Assembly: GCA_036924085.1 (NCBI GenBank)
Contig: JAVGWX010000004.1
Span: forward strand, 41,630,793 to 41,694,792
Origin: Ariolimax columbianus
Lineage: Eukaryota; Mollusca; Gastropoda; Stylommatophora; Arionidae
Direction: 5' to 3'
DNA length: 64,000 nt
Part shown: one piece after another, positions 22,029 through 32,694 of the stretch
Position numbering within the stretch: position 1 is the stretch's first letter
Layout: the number at the start of each line of letters is the position of its first letter
The notes under the pieces: generated by a model
The model's input: only the letters and a program-made list of their open reading frames with translations
Told to the model about the DNA's origin: nothing
Databases searched by the model: none
Position numbers and translations under genes: made by a program

Positions 22029-22300
22029 GGCACAATTGGAGGACCTGGACTACGAGGATGATCTGGTACTATCGTCACAATTGGAGGACCTGGACTACGA
22101 GGATGATCTGGTACTATCGTCACAATTGGAGGACCTGGACTACGAGGATGATCTGGTACTTTTGTCACAATTGGAGGACCTGGACTACGAGGATGATCTG
22201 GTACTATCGTCACAATTGGAGGACCTGGACTACGAGGATGATCTGGTACTTTTGTCACAATTGGAGGACCTGGACTACGAGGATGATATGGTACTTTTGT
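22029..22300 (+). repeat. 45-bp in-frame minisatellite of the RT active site
   Basis: Six units of tcacaattggaggacctgga plus ctacgaggatgatctggtac plus tatcg or ttttg, encoding SQLEDLDYEDDLVLS. The unit equals RT motif C with its flanks. Differences between units are few: tatcg/ttttg, and one ATG for CTG in the last unit. Confidence 0.95.
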
Positions 22301-22867
22301 CACACAGTAATAGCCAAATGAAAAAGAAACGATAGGGTGAAAGAACAATCGGATAAACTGGAACTGAATATCAACATGAAGAAAACCAAGCCCTATGACC
22401 TCAACGCTTTAAACAGAAAACCAATCATGCTGGAGGGAGAGCAGTTGGAGGAAGTGGATACCTTTACCTATTTGGACAGCACAATAGACACACCCGGAGA
22501 TACAGATGCAGATGTAAGGATCATAATTGAAAGGCAAGAGGGGCATCCGTGACACTAAACAATATATGGAGATCCAGAGTTAGAATATTCAACGCCAGTG
22601 TCAAGTCGGTGCTGCTGTATGGGGCGGAGACATGGAGAACGATCAAGGCCATACAGCAAAGACTCCAGTCCTTCGTTAGCAGATGCATGTGAAGGGTAAT
22701 GGGCATAATGTGACAGAAAATGGTGAGTAATGAAGACTTATGGGAAAGTAGTCAACAACATCCATTGGAACAACAAATTAAGTGAAGAAATTGGGGATGA
22801 ACAGGACATACGCTGCGGAAGGTACAGTCCAACATAGCCAGACAAGCTCGTACATGGAATATTGAAG

Positions 22868-22871
<4 letters not shown>

Positions 22872-22900
<29 letters not shown>
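22872..22900 (+). repeat. (GA)n microsatellite inside RT pseudogene
   Basis: A pure GA run that lies where relatives encode the Arg-rich GKRKRGRP segment, so it seems to have grown from GA-rich arginine codons. Confidence 0.8.
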
Positions 22901-22901
<1 letters not shown>

Positions 22902-23039
22902 AACCTAAACATACGTGAAAAAGAGAATGTGAGAAAGAACACAACTTAAATGATTACACCTGGAGAGAGGCAGAAAGAGCAGCCCAGGATCGCGCATGAT
23001 CGACAGGCGTTCATTGATCATACGTTACCAATGGCGAGT

Positions 23040-23660
23040 ATTTGTCCCGATATCAGCAGGTCGACACTATCTTCCCAAAGCTATTTGCAGCGGCAAATGT
23101 TCCAACAATTAAATTGGATCGACAGAGGCGTAACATAGCTGGCGAGTCGCTTACCCGTTTACGATTTGCAATTGACATTGTGCTCATCAGTCATTCAATT
23201 GAGGACGCCCAACAATCCTTGAACGAACTAAACGGGGTCAGCAGAACTGCGGGTCCGAAGATAAATAAAAGTAAAACACAATGCCTCATAAACTTTTACT
23301 TACCAAAGCAGGACATCAAGCTAGGAGAGGATCAAATTGAAGATTTCAACTCCAATTCTACCTAGACCAAGAGATACATTCCATTCATAAAATTGAAGAT
23401 TTCAACTCCAATTCTACCTAGACCAAGAGATGCATTCCATTCATAAAATTGAAGATTTCAATTTCAATTCTACTTAGACCAAGAGATGCATTCCATTCAT
23501 AAAATCGAAGATCTGAATTTCAATTCTACTTAGACCAAGAGATACATTCCATTCATAAAATTGTTGACGAAATCTCTAGACTTCGAAAAGCTGCTTGGTA
23601 TTGCTTCAACTCCATTAGTCCAAAACTGAAACAGATGAAAGGCGTCGAAGCAAGAGCCCA
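23040..23660 (+). pseudogene. RTE-1-type RT fragment interrupted by a 56-bp repeat
   Basis: The frame from 23042 reads DTIFPKLFAAANVPTIKLD, IAGESLTRLRFAIDIVLISH, SIEDAQQSLNELNGVSRTAG and PKINKSKTQCLI. This corresponds to the RT palm of RTE-type LINEs (SPKLF..L, LRFADDIVL, GLKIN.SKT). The active-site FADD has become FAID, losing the first catalytic aspartate of the pair. The sequence then enters four 56-bp tandem units (23334-23557). After them a decayed continuation (IVDEISRLRKAAWYCFNSIS) resembles the I..A..AF segment that follows YLG in RTE proteins. It starts about 40 bp after the previous RT pseudogene ends, in the same orientation, but belongs to a different lineage. Confidence 0.65.
23334..23557 (+). 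repeat. 56-bp minisatellite in RT pseudogene
   Basis: Four units starting at 23334, 23390, 23446 and 23502 (spacing 56) with aaattgaagatttcaactcc and agaccaagagatacattcca. 56 is not a multiple of three, so this array shifts the frame, unlike the 45-bp one upstream. Confidence 0.9.
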
Positions 23661-23664
23661 CACT

Positions 23665-24850
23665 TTTAATGTTATAGTCCTTTTAAACTTCAATTTACCG
23701 TGTTATAGACAACATACATCCTTTCTAATGCTTTCAAACATGCGGACCTTTGAAATGCATATATTTTCTTAATAATTCCTTGAACTATCAACTTGAATGT
23801 TTGTATCTGTCCTTATTTTCATCACGACCCTAATGTGTTATACAGAAATATGATATATACTGCACGGATTTATCAAATCGGACGTGTTCTTGATTGTCAT
23901 GAGGTCCGTAGTTATCGTTTATACACACAAGATATATTATAGTACTTCTGTTAATCGATAGAACAGTAAGAAACTATATTTCCCAATAAATGTGCATTCA
24001 TGTTAAAAATTATAAGACAATTGCTTTTGTGTGTGTGTGTTATGTTTCTCTTGAATTAAATGTTATTTTCTAAGCTTCACGATACGTTGATATGTATGTT
24101 AGTGTATTATAAAATATACATATACGTAGATTGGTCATCCCTATTCAGATTACGCTGACACAAATATGTTGATGGCTTTTGTCGGCTGAGTGAATTGCAA
24201 ATTATTTTTCAGTAAAAAACCATCTTCCCCTTTCATTAATCATATGGTCCTACTTTGAAGTCACATAGTGACTGAGATGGCGGTGCCTTTTTTGTGTACT
24301 TCGCAAAAAGTGGTTGAAAATCATCTTTTTTGGTTTTTACTGAGTTGTTGTTGTTGTTGTTGAATGCCCATAGTGGGATCGCGTGTAGCGTGGCTAGAAG
24401 CGTGTTATTGCCAGTTGCTGCATATTTCGTCATTTAGAGGAAAGTCGGTTTAATGCGTCTGTCATTATTTTCCGTGTGTTGATATGAGCATAGCGATTCT
24501 GTGGATTTGACAGGTGTCTACTGTAATGCTGATTACCTTGTCAGTGATAATTGTTTTCCTTATTTGGTCTGACATTTCATAGTCAAGATGGCGCAAATGG
24601 ATTACCAGCAACTATCGACTAGTTATTCAGTTGTCCTTGCCATTGATGAAATTATTGCCACTTGTATATTTGGTTATCATTTCATAACATTTTGTTTGGA
24701 TTTCTACCTCTGAGTTCTGTGGGTTTCAGGAAAGTCGGATTAATCATTGTGCGTCTGTCACTTTATGGGTGGCTCTGACTTTCTTTCTGTAGCAACACTT
24801 TTTGGATATCTGAAACATTATATGGTACTTATAGTGTTCTGTGTCATTTG
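23665..24850. other. Unassigned AT-rich DNA with short GT and GTT runs
   Basis: Contains a short (GT)n at about 24027 and (GTT)n at about 24342. The block aggaaagtcgg(t/a)ttaat and gcgtctgtca occurs twice (24439 and 24729), a local duplication about 290 bp apart. Nothing coding. Confidence 0.4.
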
Positions 24851-24853
24851 TTA

Positions 24854-24990
<137 letters not shown>

Positions 24991-25009
24991 GGTCATTCTA
25001 CATGTTCAA

Positions 25010-25290
25010 CTTGCTGGATGTCACATCCCCGCTGCCTTGAGGAATGCCTGTTTGCTGGGAAGGCTTCGGGAGTAACCTCTGAGGAAAAATATTTATCTTT
25101 CCGTTATCTGCAGTCGTCTTGATAATGTCTTTCCGCTGGGCAAAGAGAAGCTCAGGACGAGAGTGTGAGGTTGAGATATTGCTCGATCCTTTCTCACTTA
25201 ATCTAAATCACCGCGCAAGTTACCCATTTCAGCGGACAAAGCAAAAGGAAAAGATTATCAACGTGGATGAATAGAGAAACTGGTCTTCAT
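25010..25290 (-). repeat. Dispersed repeat family R3, copy 2
   Basis: Reverse-complement partner of 18460-18725; see that entry for shared blocks. Confidence 0.6.
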
Positions 25291-25299
25291 CACATTGTC

Positions 25300-26050
25300 C
25301 ATCATTGTTTGTCAGTGTCTGAGAAAACAACCTTTACAATTCTCGTTGCTTCTAATGGCTTGAAGGCTTTGTTGTCACATGCCAAAACGTCAGTTAACCT
25401 TTATCCAAACTAAGCGGGCGAGGATGGGTTTTCTATTTAATGACGGTTGCACAGTTTTTTCAATCCACTCTCTAATCATGAAGTCATTCAGCTATTAATG
25501 ATAGTCCCTATTGTCGATACATTTTGAAACAAACACGAGTTCCCCATTCTTCAACAGACCATTAAGCCTGCTACCTGCATGGAGTAATTATCAGCTGCTG
25601 TTCTTTACTACTTGGCACAATTTTCTTCATAGTCCCATATATAGATTGATGTGCTTTCTAATTAGTATGGTGTGCATTTATTAATCTATTTTCCATAAAC
25701 ACAATATAGTAATTTTCTTCACGCAATTCTTAAATTGTCCATATATATACTTCTATAAGCTACTTGGTGAGACATTTCACAAATAATATTTCTACTGCCT
25801 GTAAGCTTGCAGAATTTGAAGCAAGAACCTCTTATATTTGTCTATAATGCAGTTTTAGATATATGAATGTCGCTGTTTTTTTTCTAAATGAAATTTTCAA
25901 TTCCGTTTAGGGAAATTGCTGCTATAAATTTCTCGTTTAATAACTTCTTTGTAAGAGCTCTGAAATTTATTTTTTCTTCCCCGTTTTTCTGATGATATTT
26001 GTAAAAGACTGTTATTTTCATCTGTATCGAAGCACACCATTGACAAATTA
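25300..26050. other. Unassigned AT-rich DNA
   Basis: No recognised feature. Confidence 0.4.
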
Positions 26051-26054
26051 CTTA

Positions 26055-26298
26055 TACTATAGTTAAAATAGCTACTGATATTAGAAGTAGTACTATAACT
26101 ATTACTATGCCTGCTGCTCCAACTACTACAACTACTAGACCACTAATACTATTACTACCACTACTACAACTATAACTACTGCTATAACTACTACAACAAC
26201 TACTATTACTATAACTTCTGCATTCACTACTACAACCACTGCTACTAACATAACTGCTGTTAACACTACTATAACTATTACTTTTACCGTAACTGCTG

Positions 26299-26332
<34 letters not shown>

Positions 26333-26880
26333 CATACAACAACTATTACTGCTGCTACCACTACTACAACTATTGCTATTAATATAACTACTATTACCAC
26401 CACTACTACTACTACTTCTACTACTTCCACTACCACCACTATTACTGCTGCAACCCGTACTGTTGCTACTACTACTTCTACAACTATTCTTAGTTCATAG
26501 TCGACCTGTACTTCTACAGGGACAGATGCCCCTGTGCAGGTCCCACTTCTGATATGAGCTGGATATAACCGGGATAAGGATTTCCTTCTTAGCGGACTAG
26601 GCTTGGGCAGCTTAATACTCCGATAGGTGGTTAACCGATGTGCGAGTTCATCTTAATAGACACTAGAGCAAAGAAGACTCGCAGACTGTTAGGCGCATTT
26701 ATTCTGCTCTAAAGAAACCAGCTAACCATGGATGGTGTTATGTCATGTCACACAGTTCTTCGGACATGCTCTCTGTGAGCCAGTGGTGCTATTCTTGTCC
26801 TTGACCTACACAAAGACCCCGGCAAACCACTCGGGTAACTATTGCTACTACAATAACTTTTGCTACTATAACTACAATTA
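26055..26880. repeat. ACT/TAC trinucleotide-rich array split by R4
   Basis: Degenerate (TAC)n with CAACTA and TGC variants runs from 26055 to about 26495 and resumes at about 26842-26885. The interval between holds dispersed repeat R4, which appears to have inserted into the array. Confidence 0.8.
26590..26840 (+). repeat. Dispersed repeat family R4, copy 1
   Basis: Matches 36015-36250, same strand. Shared blocks: agttcatcttaatagacac / agtccatcttaaaagac, cactagagcaaa, gtgatgtcacacagtt-type, acatgctctctgtg / atggggca, gttattcttgtctttg-type and accccggcaaaccact / accccaacagaccact. No coding frame. The block before cacacagtt in copy 2 contains gtcgccttttac. Confidence 0.65.
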
Positions 26881-27059
26881 CTAGTCCCCGCAAAGGAAAC
26901 TACACTTACATTTGCACACTAAAACATTAACAAATATATCTGTATTTTGCTAGACAATCACCCAGTGGTACATCAGTTGACAAGATAAGAGCTACTTCGA
27001 AATTTGTCGATAAAGGTGACAAGATAGTGGTAATAGGGCTAGCAGGCCATCGTGTACAG

Positions 27060-28075
27060 CCATTGTTAGTGACACTGACACTGATACTAAGACTGAGACT
27101 GAGACTGACACTGAGACTGACACTGAGACTGACACTGAGACTGACACTGACACTGACACTGATACTAAGACTGACACTGAGACTGACACTGAGACTGAGA
27201 CTGACACTGAGACTGACACTGAGACTGAGACTGATACTGACACTGAGACTGAGACTGAGACTGAGACTGATACTGACACTGAGACTGAGACTGACACTGA
27301 GACTGACACTAACACTGACACTGATACTAAGTCTGAGACTGACACTGAGACTGAGATTGACACTGAGACTGATACTGACACTGATACTAAGACTGAGACT
27401 GAGACTGAGACTGACATTGAGACTGACACTGATACTAAGACTGAGACTGAGACTGACACTGAGACTGAGACTGAGACTGACACTGAGACTGACACTGAGA
27501 CTGAGATGAGACTGACACTGATACTGAGACTGAGACTGAGACTGACACTGAGACTGACACTGAGACTGAGACTGACACTGACATTGAGACTGAGACTGAG
27601 ACTGACACTGACACTGAGACTGACACTGAGACTGAAACTGACACTGAGACTGACACTGACACTGAGACTGAGACTGACACTGAGACTGACATTGACACTG
27701 AGACTGAGACTGAGACTGACACTGAGACTGACACTGATACTGACACTGAGACTGACACTGATACTGACACTGACACTTATATTGACACTGACACTGAGAC
27801 TGACACTAACAATGACACTGACAATGAGACTGACACGGAGACTAACACTGACTATGAGACTGACACTCAGACTGACACTGAGACTGACACTGACACTAAT
27901 GCTAATACTGACAATGAGACTGACACTGAAACTGACACTGACACTGATATTGACATTGAGACTGACACTGACACTGATATTGACAATGAGACTGACACTG
28001 GCACTGATATTGACACTGAGACTGACACTGACACTAATACTGACACAGAGACTGCACTGATACTGAGACTGACAC
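27060..28075. repeat. Hexanucleotide satellite ACTGAG/ACTGAC
   Basis: About 1 kb of ACTGAG and ACTGAC hexamers in irregular mixture, with rarer ACTGAT, ACTAAG and, toward the right end, ACTAAC/AATGAC. It yields long Leu-Arg/Leu-Thr frames on + and Ser-Val frames on -, which are repeat artefacts. Confidence 0.95.
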
Positions 28076-28164
28076 TGCACATGCTCAAAACGTGCTGCAT
28101 GTAAAGAGGTCAGATGTATTTGGGACCGTGATCTTCATTTGGATCTTCATTAATAATTTATTCA

Positions 28165-28395
28165 CCACTAATCAGCGAGAGAATGGTAGACACCACTAAT
28201 CAGCATGCAAATAGGAGAATCCACCAATCAGCTAGAGAATAGATAATCCACAAATCAGCGGGAGAATAGTAGACACCACTAATCATCATGCGAATAGGAG
28301 AATCCACCAATCAGCTAGAGAATAGTAGAATTCACCAATCAGCGAGAGAATAGTAGATTCCACCAATCAGCTAAAGAATAGTAGAATCAGCTAAT
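28165..28395. repeat. Tandem repeat with caccaatcagc core
   Basis: About seven short units built from ccaccaatcagc and (t)agagaatagtaga, period about 29-32 bp with irregular spacing. Confidence 0.75.
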
Positions 28396-28399
28396 CATG

Positions 28400-29003
28400 A
28401 AAAGGATAGTACAACTCAAGGCATATCTTTATGTTTAATATAATATAACAATAAAATATGCAATAAAGCAAATTATTAATTGTGTGTGCTAACTAAGTTA
28501 GTTGCTCATTATTTTGGTGTTTCTACTGCATTTGATTTGTCCATTATCTTGTCATTACTTGGTAAAGTGCATGGAAAAGAATTATCTAAATAAATGAAAA
28601 AAGGAAACAATGTTCATGCAATTAAAAACGCAAATTAAATATATAATTACAGTGGATTGAAACATATTAAACGAAACAATAAAGCAGAGACGACCGAAAC
28701 ACTATACCAGCGATGGAAGACAATATAACAGAATTAAATGTGGAACAACATAGCACTAGATAGAAACCAGAAGACACGAAACTTACAAACGGTACTTGTC
28801 TCTTAATTCTCCCCAAACAGAGTTCCCTGGATTCCCATTATACGTATTTGACAACTGAAAACTGTATCGGTACATTCCATTTCGGTTACGGAGATGACAG
28901 GTCGATTTGATGTTATTTAAATAAGTCAGTGAAAACTTAGATAAAGTTGGATGTTTAGAAACGATGGTCATATTCAGTTTCAAAAATGGATGCTTGTCAC
29001 CCT
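28400..29003 (-). other. Unassigned DNA with one minus-strand open frame
   Basis: A minus-strand frame of 113 codons (29124-28783) overlaps the Merlin fragment in another frame and runs to a stop that lies in tttgtaagt, a good match to a splice donor. I recognise no domain in it, so I do not call an exon. The rest is AT-rich. Confidence 0.25.
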
Positions 29004-29240
29004 TTAAGAGATCAGCAGTATACAAACAGAATGATCTGCCCTTCTGGTCATGCATGAGCTTTGTCGCCAAGAGCTGTGCCTGACAGGGATGCCCTGCCAA
29101 CGTTGCGTCTGTTGATATCTCCATATATCATGTCGTTCAGTCAAGGAAAACACCATAATATGGTTGTTACTGCATCGTCTGACAGCATGGACAATGCCAT
29201 GCTGCTGTAGAAACTGAATGCTACTCTCCTTCAATAGGCC
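29004..29240 (-). pseudogene. Merlin/ISXO2-like transposase N-terminal fragment
   Basis: The minus-strand frame reads KESSIQFLQQHGIVHAVRRC, SNNHIMVFSLTERHDIWRYQ, QTQRWQGIPVRHSSW and, after a one-base shift, RQIILFVYC. This follows the start of Merlin (IS1016/ISXO2-like) transposases: FLQ..G..H..R.C.N.H.M.L.L.DR.DRWRC, then CR......GTW..S.L.....I..F.Y.W. The cysteines of the second metal-binding pair (WRC..C) are replaced (WRY, RW), and the catalytic DDE part is missing. No terminal repeats were found. It is a short dead fragment, and recognition rests on the spacing of these residues. Confidence 0.5.
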
Positions 29241-29244
29241 GACT

Positions 29245-29815
29245 ATGAGAGATTCAATAAATTAACAACCAGAAGCAGATGCGAAAGCACAATTTCGCAG
29301 AAGTAGAATATTTGACAGTTAAAAAGTGGACAATTCTGTGATGTCACTACCTCAATATCCGGTGCAAAAAAATTGATATCCGGTGCTAAAAATATATATT
29401 TTATGCATCTGTATTGAATTAACCCGATATGGGTGGATGGAAAACTGGTTGAGGAAACAAACAATTTTAAATGCACAAAATGTTAAGAACAAATAGTTGT
29501 TCAATGAATTATTCGTCAGCGCCACTAGAATCGACACATTGTGATGATACATGCAACGCTCATTTCTCTGGGGAGTTTCCAATCTGTCAAAGCCCTATCT
29601 AACGCTTCTGGCTAGACGGTTTACTAAAATAGCGCTCTGCATGCCCTCAGATCCATTAAATGCAGATCAGGCTAAGACAGTTTAAACCAACTTAACGGCG
29701 AATAAAATTCATATTTTTGCCCGCGCTAAGCCAGCAGAGAGTAAAGCCAAAGAAAGTGCCACTGCTGTTAGAGATGAAGTGTTATATATTACGTTGTATT
29801 CGATTTCAGCTTCGT
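29245..29815. other. Unassigned DNA
   Basis: No recognised feature. Confidence 0.4.
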
Positions 29816-29829
29816 ATGAGGTAAGGTGG

Positions 29830-29995
29830 CCAGTTCCCTTTCGTGATGCCTACTCTAACATTGCACTTGGTCAGGTACCCATTTACAACTGGGTTGAATG
29901 AATAATGTAGATCAAGGGGAATACACCTTGCACCATTAAAGTGAGATGCAAACGCTCTACCACTCTACCACTCATATGTTCTAGCTGAGAGTACT
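29830..29995 (-). mobile_element. Probable tRNA-derived SINE
   Basis: Read on the minus strand, gtggtagagcgtttgcatct with ggtgcaaggtgtattc resembles an A box and a damaged B box. It is followed by a body ending in the palindrome-like acccagttgtaaatgggtac. The same gggtacccattta...gctgggt block is present in the SINE at 63.8 kb, in the same orientation and position relative to the tRNA head. Confidence 0.45.
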
Positions 29996-29999
29996 GTGG

Positions 30000-31640
30000 T
30001 GCGATATGTGAGCGCTTTCTCTGTGTTAACATGAAGGGAGAGAAGGCACACGTGTTCATATTCTTACTAAAAGAGGGATCGTGTATCGTGCTCTATACTT
30101 CAATTCAGCGATTCCAAAAATTTAAAATAAATAGCAGATTGGGTTTCTGGTTGGTTGACTGATTAGCTGGTAATCTGTATTTGAAGGTGCCATGTTGTCG
30201 ACTTCTTTGCGAGTGTTGCGTCAAGAGTCGAGACACACCCGGTGGAAGTCACTAGACATGTATCTACACATTGATAACTAACTTGTATGGTGGAGTCTAT
30301 GATCAGTCTTAATAATTCTCGCTGTTTGTCTGTCAGTGTCATATGTCCGTCTGCGCTTTGCTGGTCAATGTGCAAAAACAGGCAAACGTCGGTCTCAGAT
30401 CGAAAGCGTAAACCAAATATATTTTACTATGACAACAATGTCACAGTGATATCTAAAACATCCTTTAGTATTACATTAAGTGGTGTTTTTAAATAGACAA
30501 ACAATATTTTCAAAATATGTTAAAACGTTATGTGGAACGAAAATGTCTTCAAAAAATCGTGCGCCCTTTCGTTTATAAAACCAGCACAGATATAATGTGA
30601 TCTTTATCCCATCGATTGACGTAATGTGAGCAAGGAGCCAAAACCCTCATCAGATCAGCAAGGACATAAATATTTGAATGATATGCAATAGTTCATTTGG
30701 TAGTGGAACATTTTGAAATTCGTAGATCTTTGGCTTTAATCTGGGACCAGGCATTTCTTTTATTTCCAAAATTAGATGGTAAAGACCTTTTTAATTTTTT
30801 TAATTTATTTTGATTGACATCCGACAACGTCCATCATTATTGGCGGATTAAATATTAGTTACATTGCATTGTTGAGCGCAAAGTCGGTCACGTGATGAAT
30901 TTGAGATCTTTGTGCATCCACGGAACACTAAAACTTGACTTCGTAGTTGGTAGTTGAAGCTTTGTAATGGCACAGGACAGGGTAAAATTAGCAGATATCA
31001 CCTGTTTTCGACAAAGACATCCCAGAATGGCAATTCTTGGTGTTAATAATTGCAAACATTTTTACCAGCAGTTACACTGAGAATGGCGCCAGTGGCGGAG
31101 TACCGTCGATTGTGAACGCGTGTTTGAGCACTGAGCTGTACTAAATAAATTCGCTCACCTCAACCCAGAAAGACCGATGTTGGCCTCCGTTTACTTTCTT
31201 ACACCTTTATGTAGTTTAGGATTGAACACCCAGGAGACAATAGACGACGTATTTGTCTAACACAGATGTATCACAGCAATCTAGTCTTTAATAATCAGAG
31301 AATCAGATACTATGATGCAGATTCTTGTGGCGAGGCAGCAGTTCAAAGAATACTGCCATCGATCATGCTCTGCTTTGTCTAACAAAACTAGTACGTCTAA
31401 TATACGATTCTTACCGCGTCTGAGTGACTGACCATGTTTGCTTCTTTGTTTCAAAACGATTAAGTATATCCAGTTGTAAATTATTGGCTGATTTACCATT
31501 AAGACAAGCAGGCAACGAATAAATGAACTTATCATCCCAACCTCAGAAAAACAGAGATCTATAACAATGAAATGTGTAACAATTTCGCCACGACGTGTAA
31601 AATGCAGCGATAAAAGAAACTGGCCACCCTGCCTTCTACA
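30000..31640. other. Unassigned DNA
   Basis: Only short frames without motifs; no repeat family recognised. Confidence 0.4.
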
Positions 31641-31804
31641 GACTGTGACTTAGTATACTGAAGTCTCCAACAACTTCATCCCGCGGCAGTAGTGTAATCA
31701 CTATGGAATAAACTTTTACGTTTTTAAACATTTTTACTGCAGTTATCCAGTTTATTGTGAAAAAATCTCTTGTCGTTTAAAGCATTTCGCTTCATCGTCA
31801 CTTC

Positions 31805-31882
31805 ATGTAAATGAAACTGGTTGTATACAGACTCTGCAGAGTCTTCTAAGCCAGTATAAAGACGTTAAGTTAAGAAGATGAA
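31805..31882 (+). mobile_element. CR1-type LINE 3' end, solitary copy
   Basis: The stretch aactggttgtatacagactc then agtcttctaagccagtataa then agacgttaagttaag matches the last 75 bp of the LINE at 61.2-62.4 kb, including the start of its TTAAG tail. No coding part precedes it, so this is an extremely 5'-truncated LINE or a SINE that shares the LINE tail. Confidence 0.7.
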
Positions 31883-31889
31883 CTTAACA

Positions 31890-32690
31890 TTAAATTAATT
31901 TCATCTTCTGGTTCACCAACCTCCGTTCTCCCAAAAGAATTAGTCAACACGTAAAAGACGTTTACATTTTATGACAGCACATGCATTACAAAAAATTGTA
32001 ATTGGAATGCAAGTATCTCTACAATGTCCAACGAAGAGATCAATAAACTATTTTGTCAAATACATCCTTTTCATCTTATGTGAAAATGTGAATTTCCTCC
32101 TTTCCAAGATTGTCTGACTCAAAACATGAGGATTGGGGCTTTATTGGGTCAACGCAATACTGACATGACAACACGTTGATAACAAAGAGAGATTACCTGT
32201 AACCTGAGAAGAATAAAGCATTCTATAGCGTTACTCCTCTAGTCAGTAGGCCAGGAAGTTTTCTTCGAACTGTATCCGAAAGCATTAACAGAATTTCACA
32301 CGAAGCAATTCCTTATGAATATCATTTGAAGGAAATTATTTTGCTGATGCCTCACCCTCTACCCCCACCCCTCTCCCTCCCACTCCCTTTAAAAAATCAC
32401 CAAACAGCACGCTTACACTCTGTCCGCATGTCCCATTTTGATTTCAGCGCGCATGTGCAGACGACACATACGTCTGCTACCTACAATAGTTACATAGCTG
32501 TTGCCCCCTAATTACATCTTCATCAATTACAAACTACATTTTTCAGCTATCCATTACCATCATGTGACTTATTGTCTTACCCTTATATATTACCTTTCAA
32601 CTATGTTCTGGCAAACAGGGCAGATCTGTCCGAGTTCACAGCGGAGACACAGATTTACTTGTTATGTTTTTTTTTGAAAAATCACACTCT
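31890..32690. other. Unassigned DNA
   Basis: No recognised feature. Confidence 0.4.
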
Positions 32691-32694
32691 TGTA

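Larger units (their letters stand above)
21875..23000 (+). pseudogene. LINE RT and C-terminal pseudogene (RTE-like endonuclease-RT family)
   Basis: Motifs in order: RTGVRQGCLLS (RT motif before the active site), FLFSLAIDWIMKTSIEGKR, a six-fold active-site repeat (LDYEDDLVL, 22029-22300), KPIMLEGEQLEEVDTFTYLD with STIDTPGDTDADVR (from 22410), then with frame changes SVKSVLLYGAETWRTI, a WESSQQHPLE block, TGHTLRK, and a GKRERERER stretch where relatives have GKRKRGRP. The order fits the C-terminal half of non-LTR RTs with a YADD box; here the box reads YEDD. The 5' half (endonuclease, RT fingers) is absent. Stops after 22335 and frameshifts mark it as dead. A piece of a second copy lies at 37076-37225 on the minus strand. 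Confidence 0.75.

Noticed and set aside
26992..28080. A 362-codon minus-strand frame rich in Ser-Val and matching + frames of Leu-Arg/Leu-Thr
   Set aside because: It is entirely the ACTGAG/ACTGAC hexamer array; several frames are open at once and there is no non-repeat protein sequence.
28783..29124. A host gene exon on the minus strand ending at a splice-donor-like tttgtaagt
   Set aside because: The frame has an upstream stop, no recognisable domain and no acceptor that fits, and it overlaps a transposase fragment in another frame.
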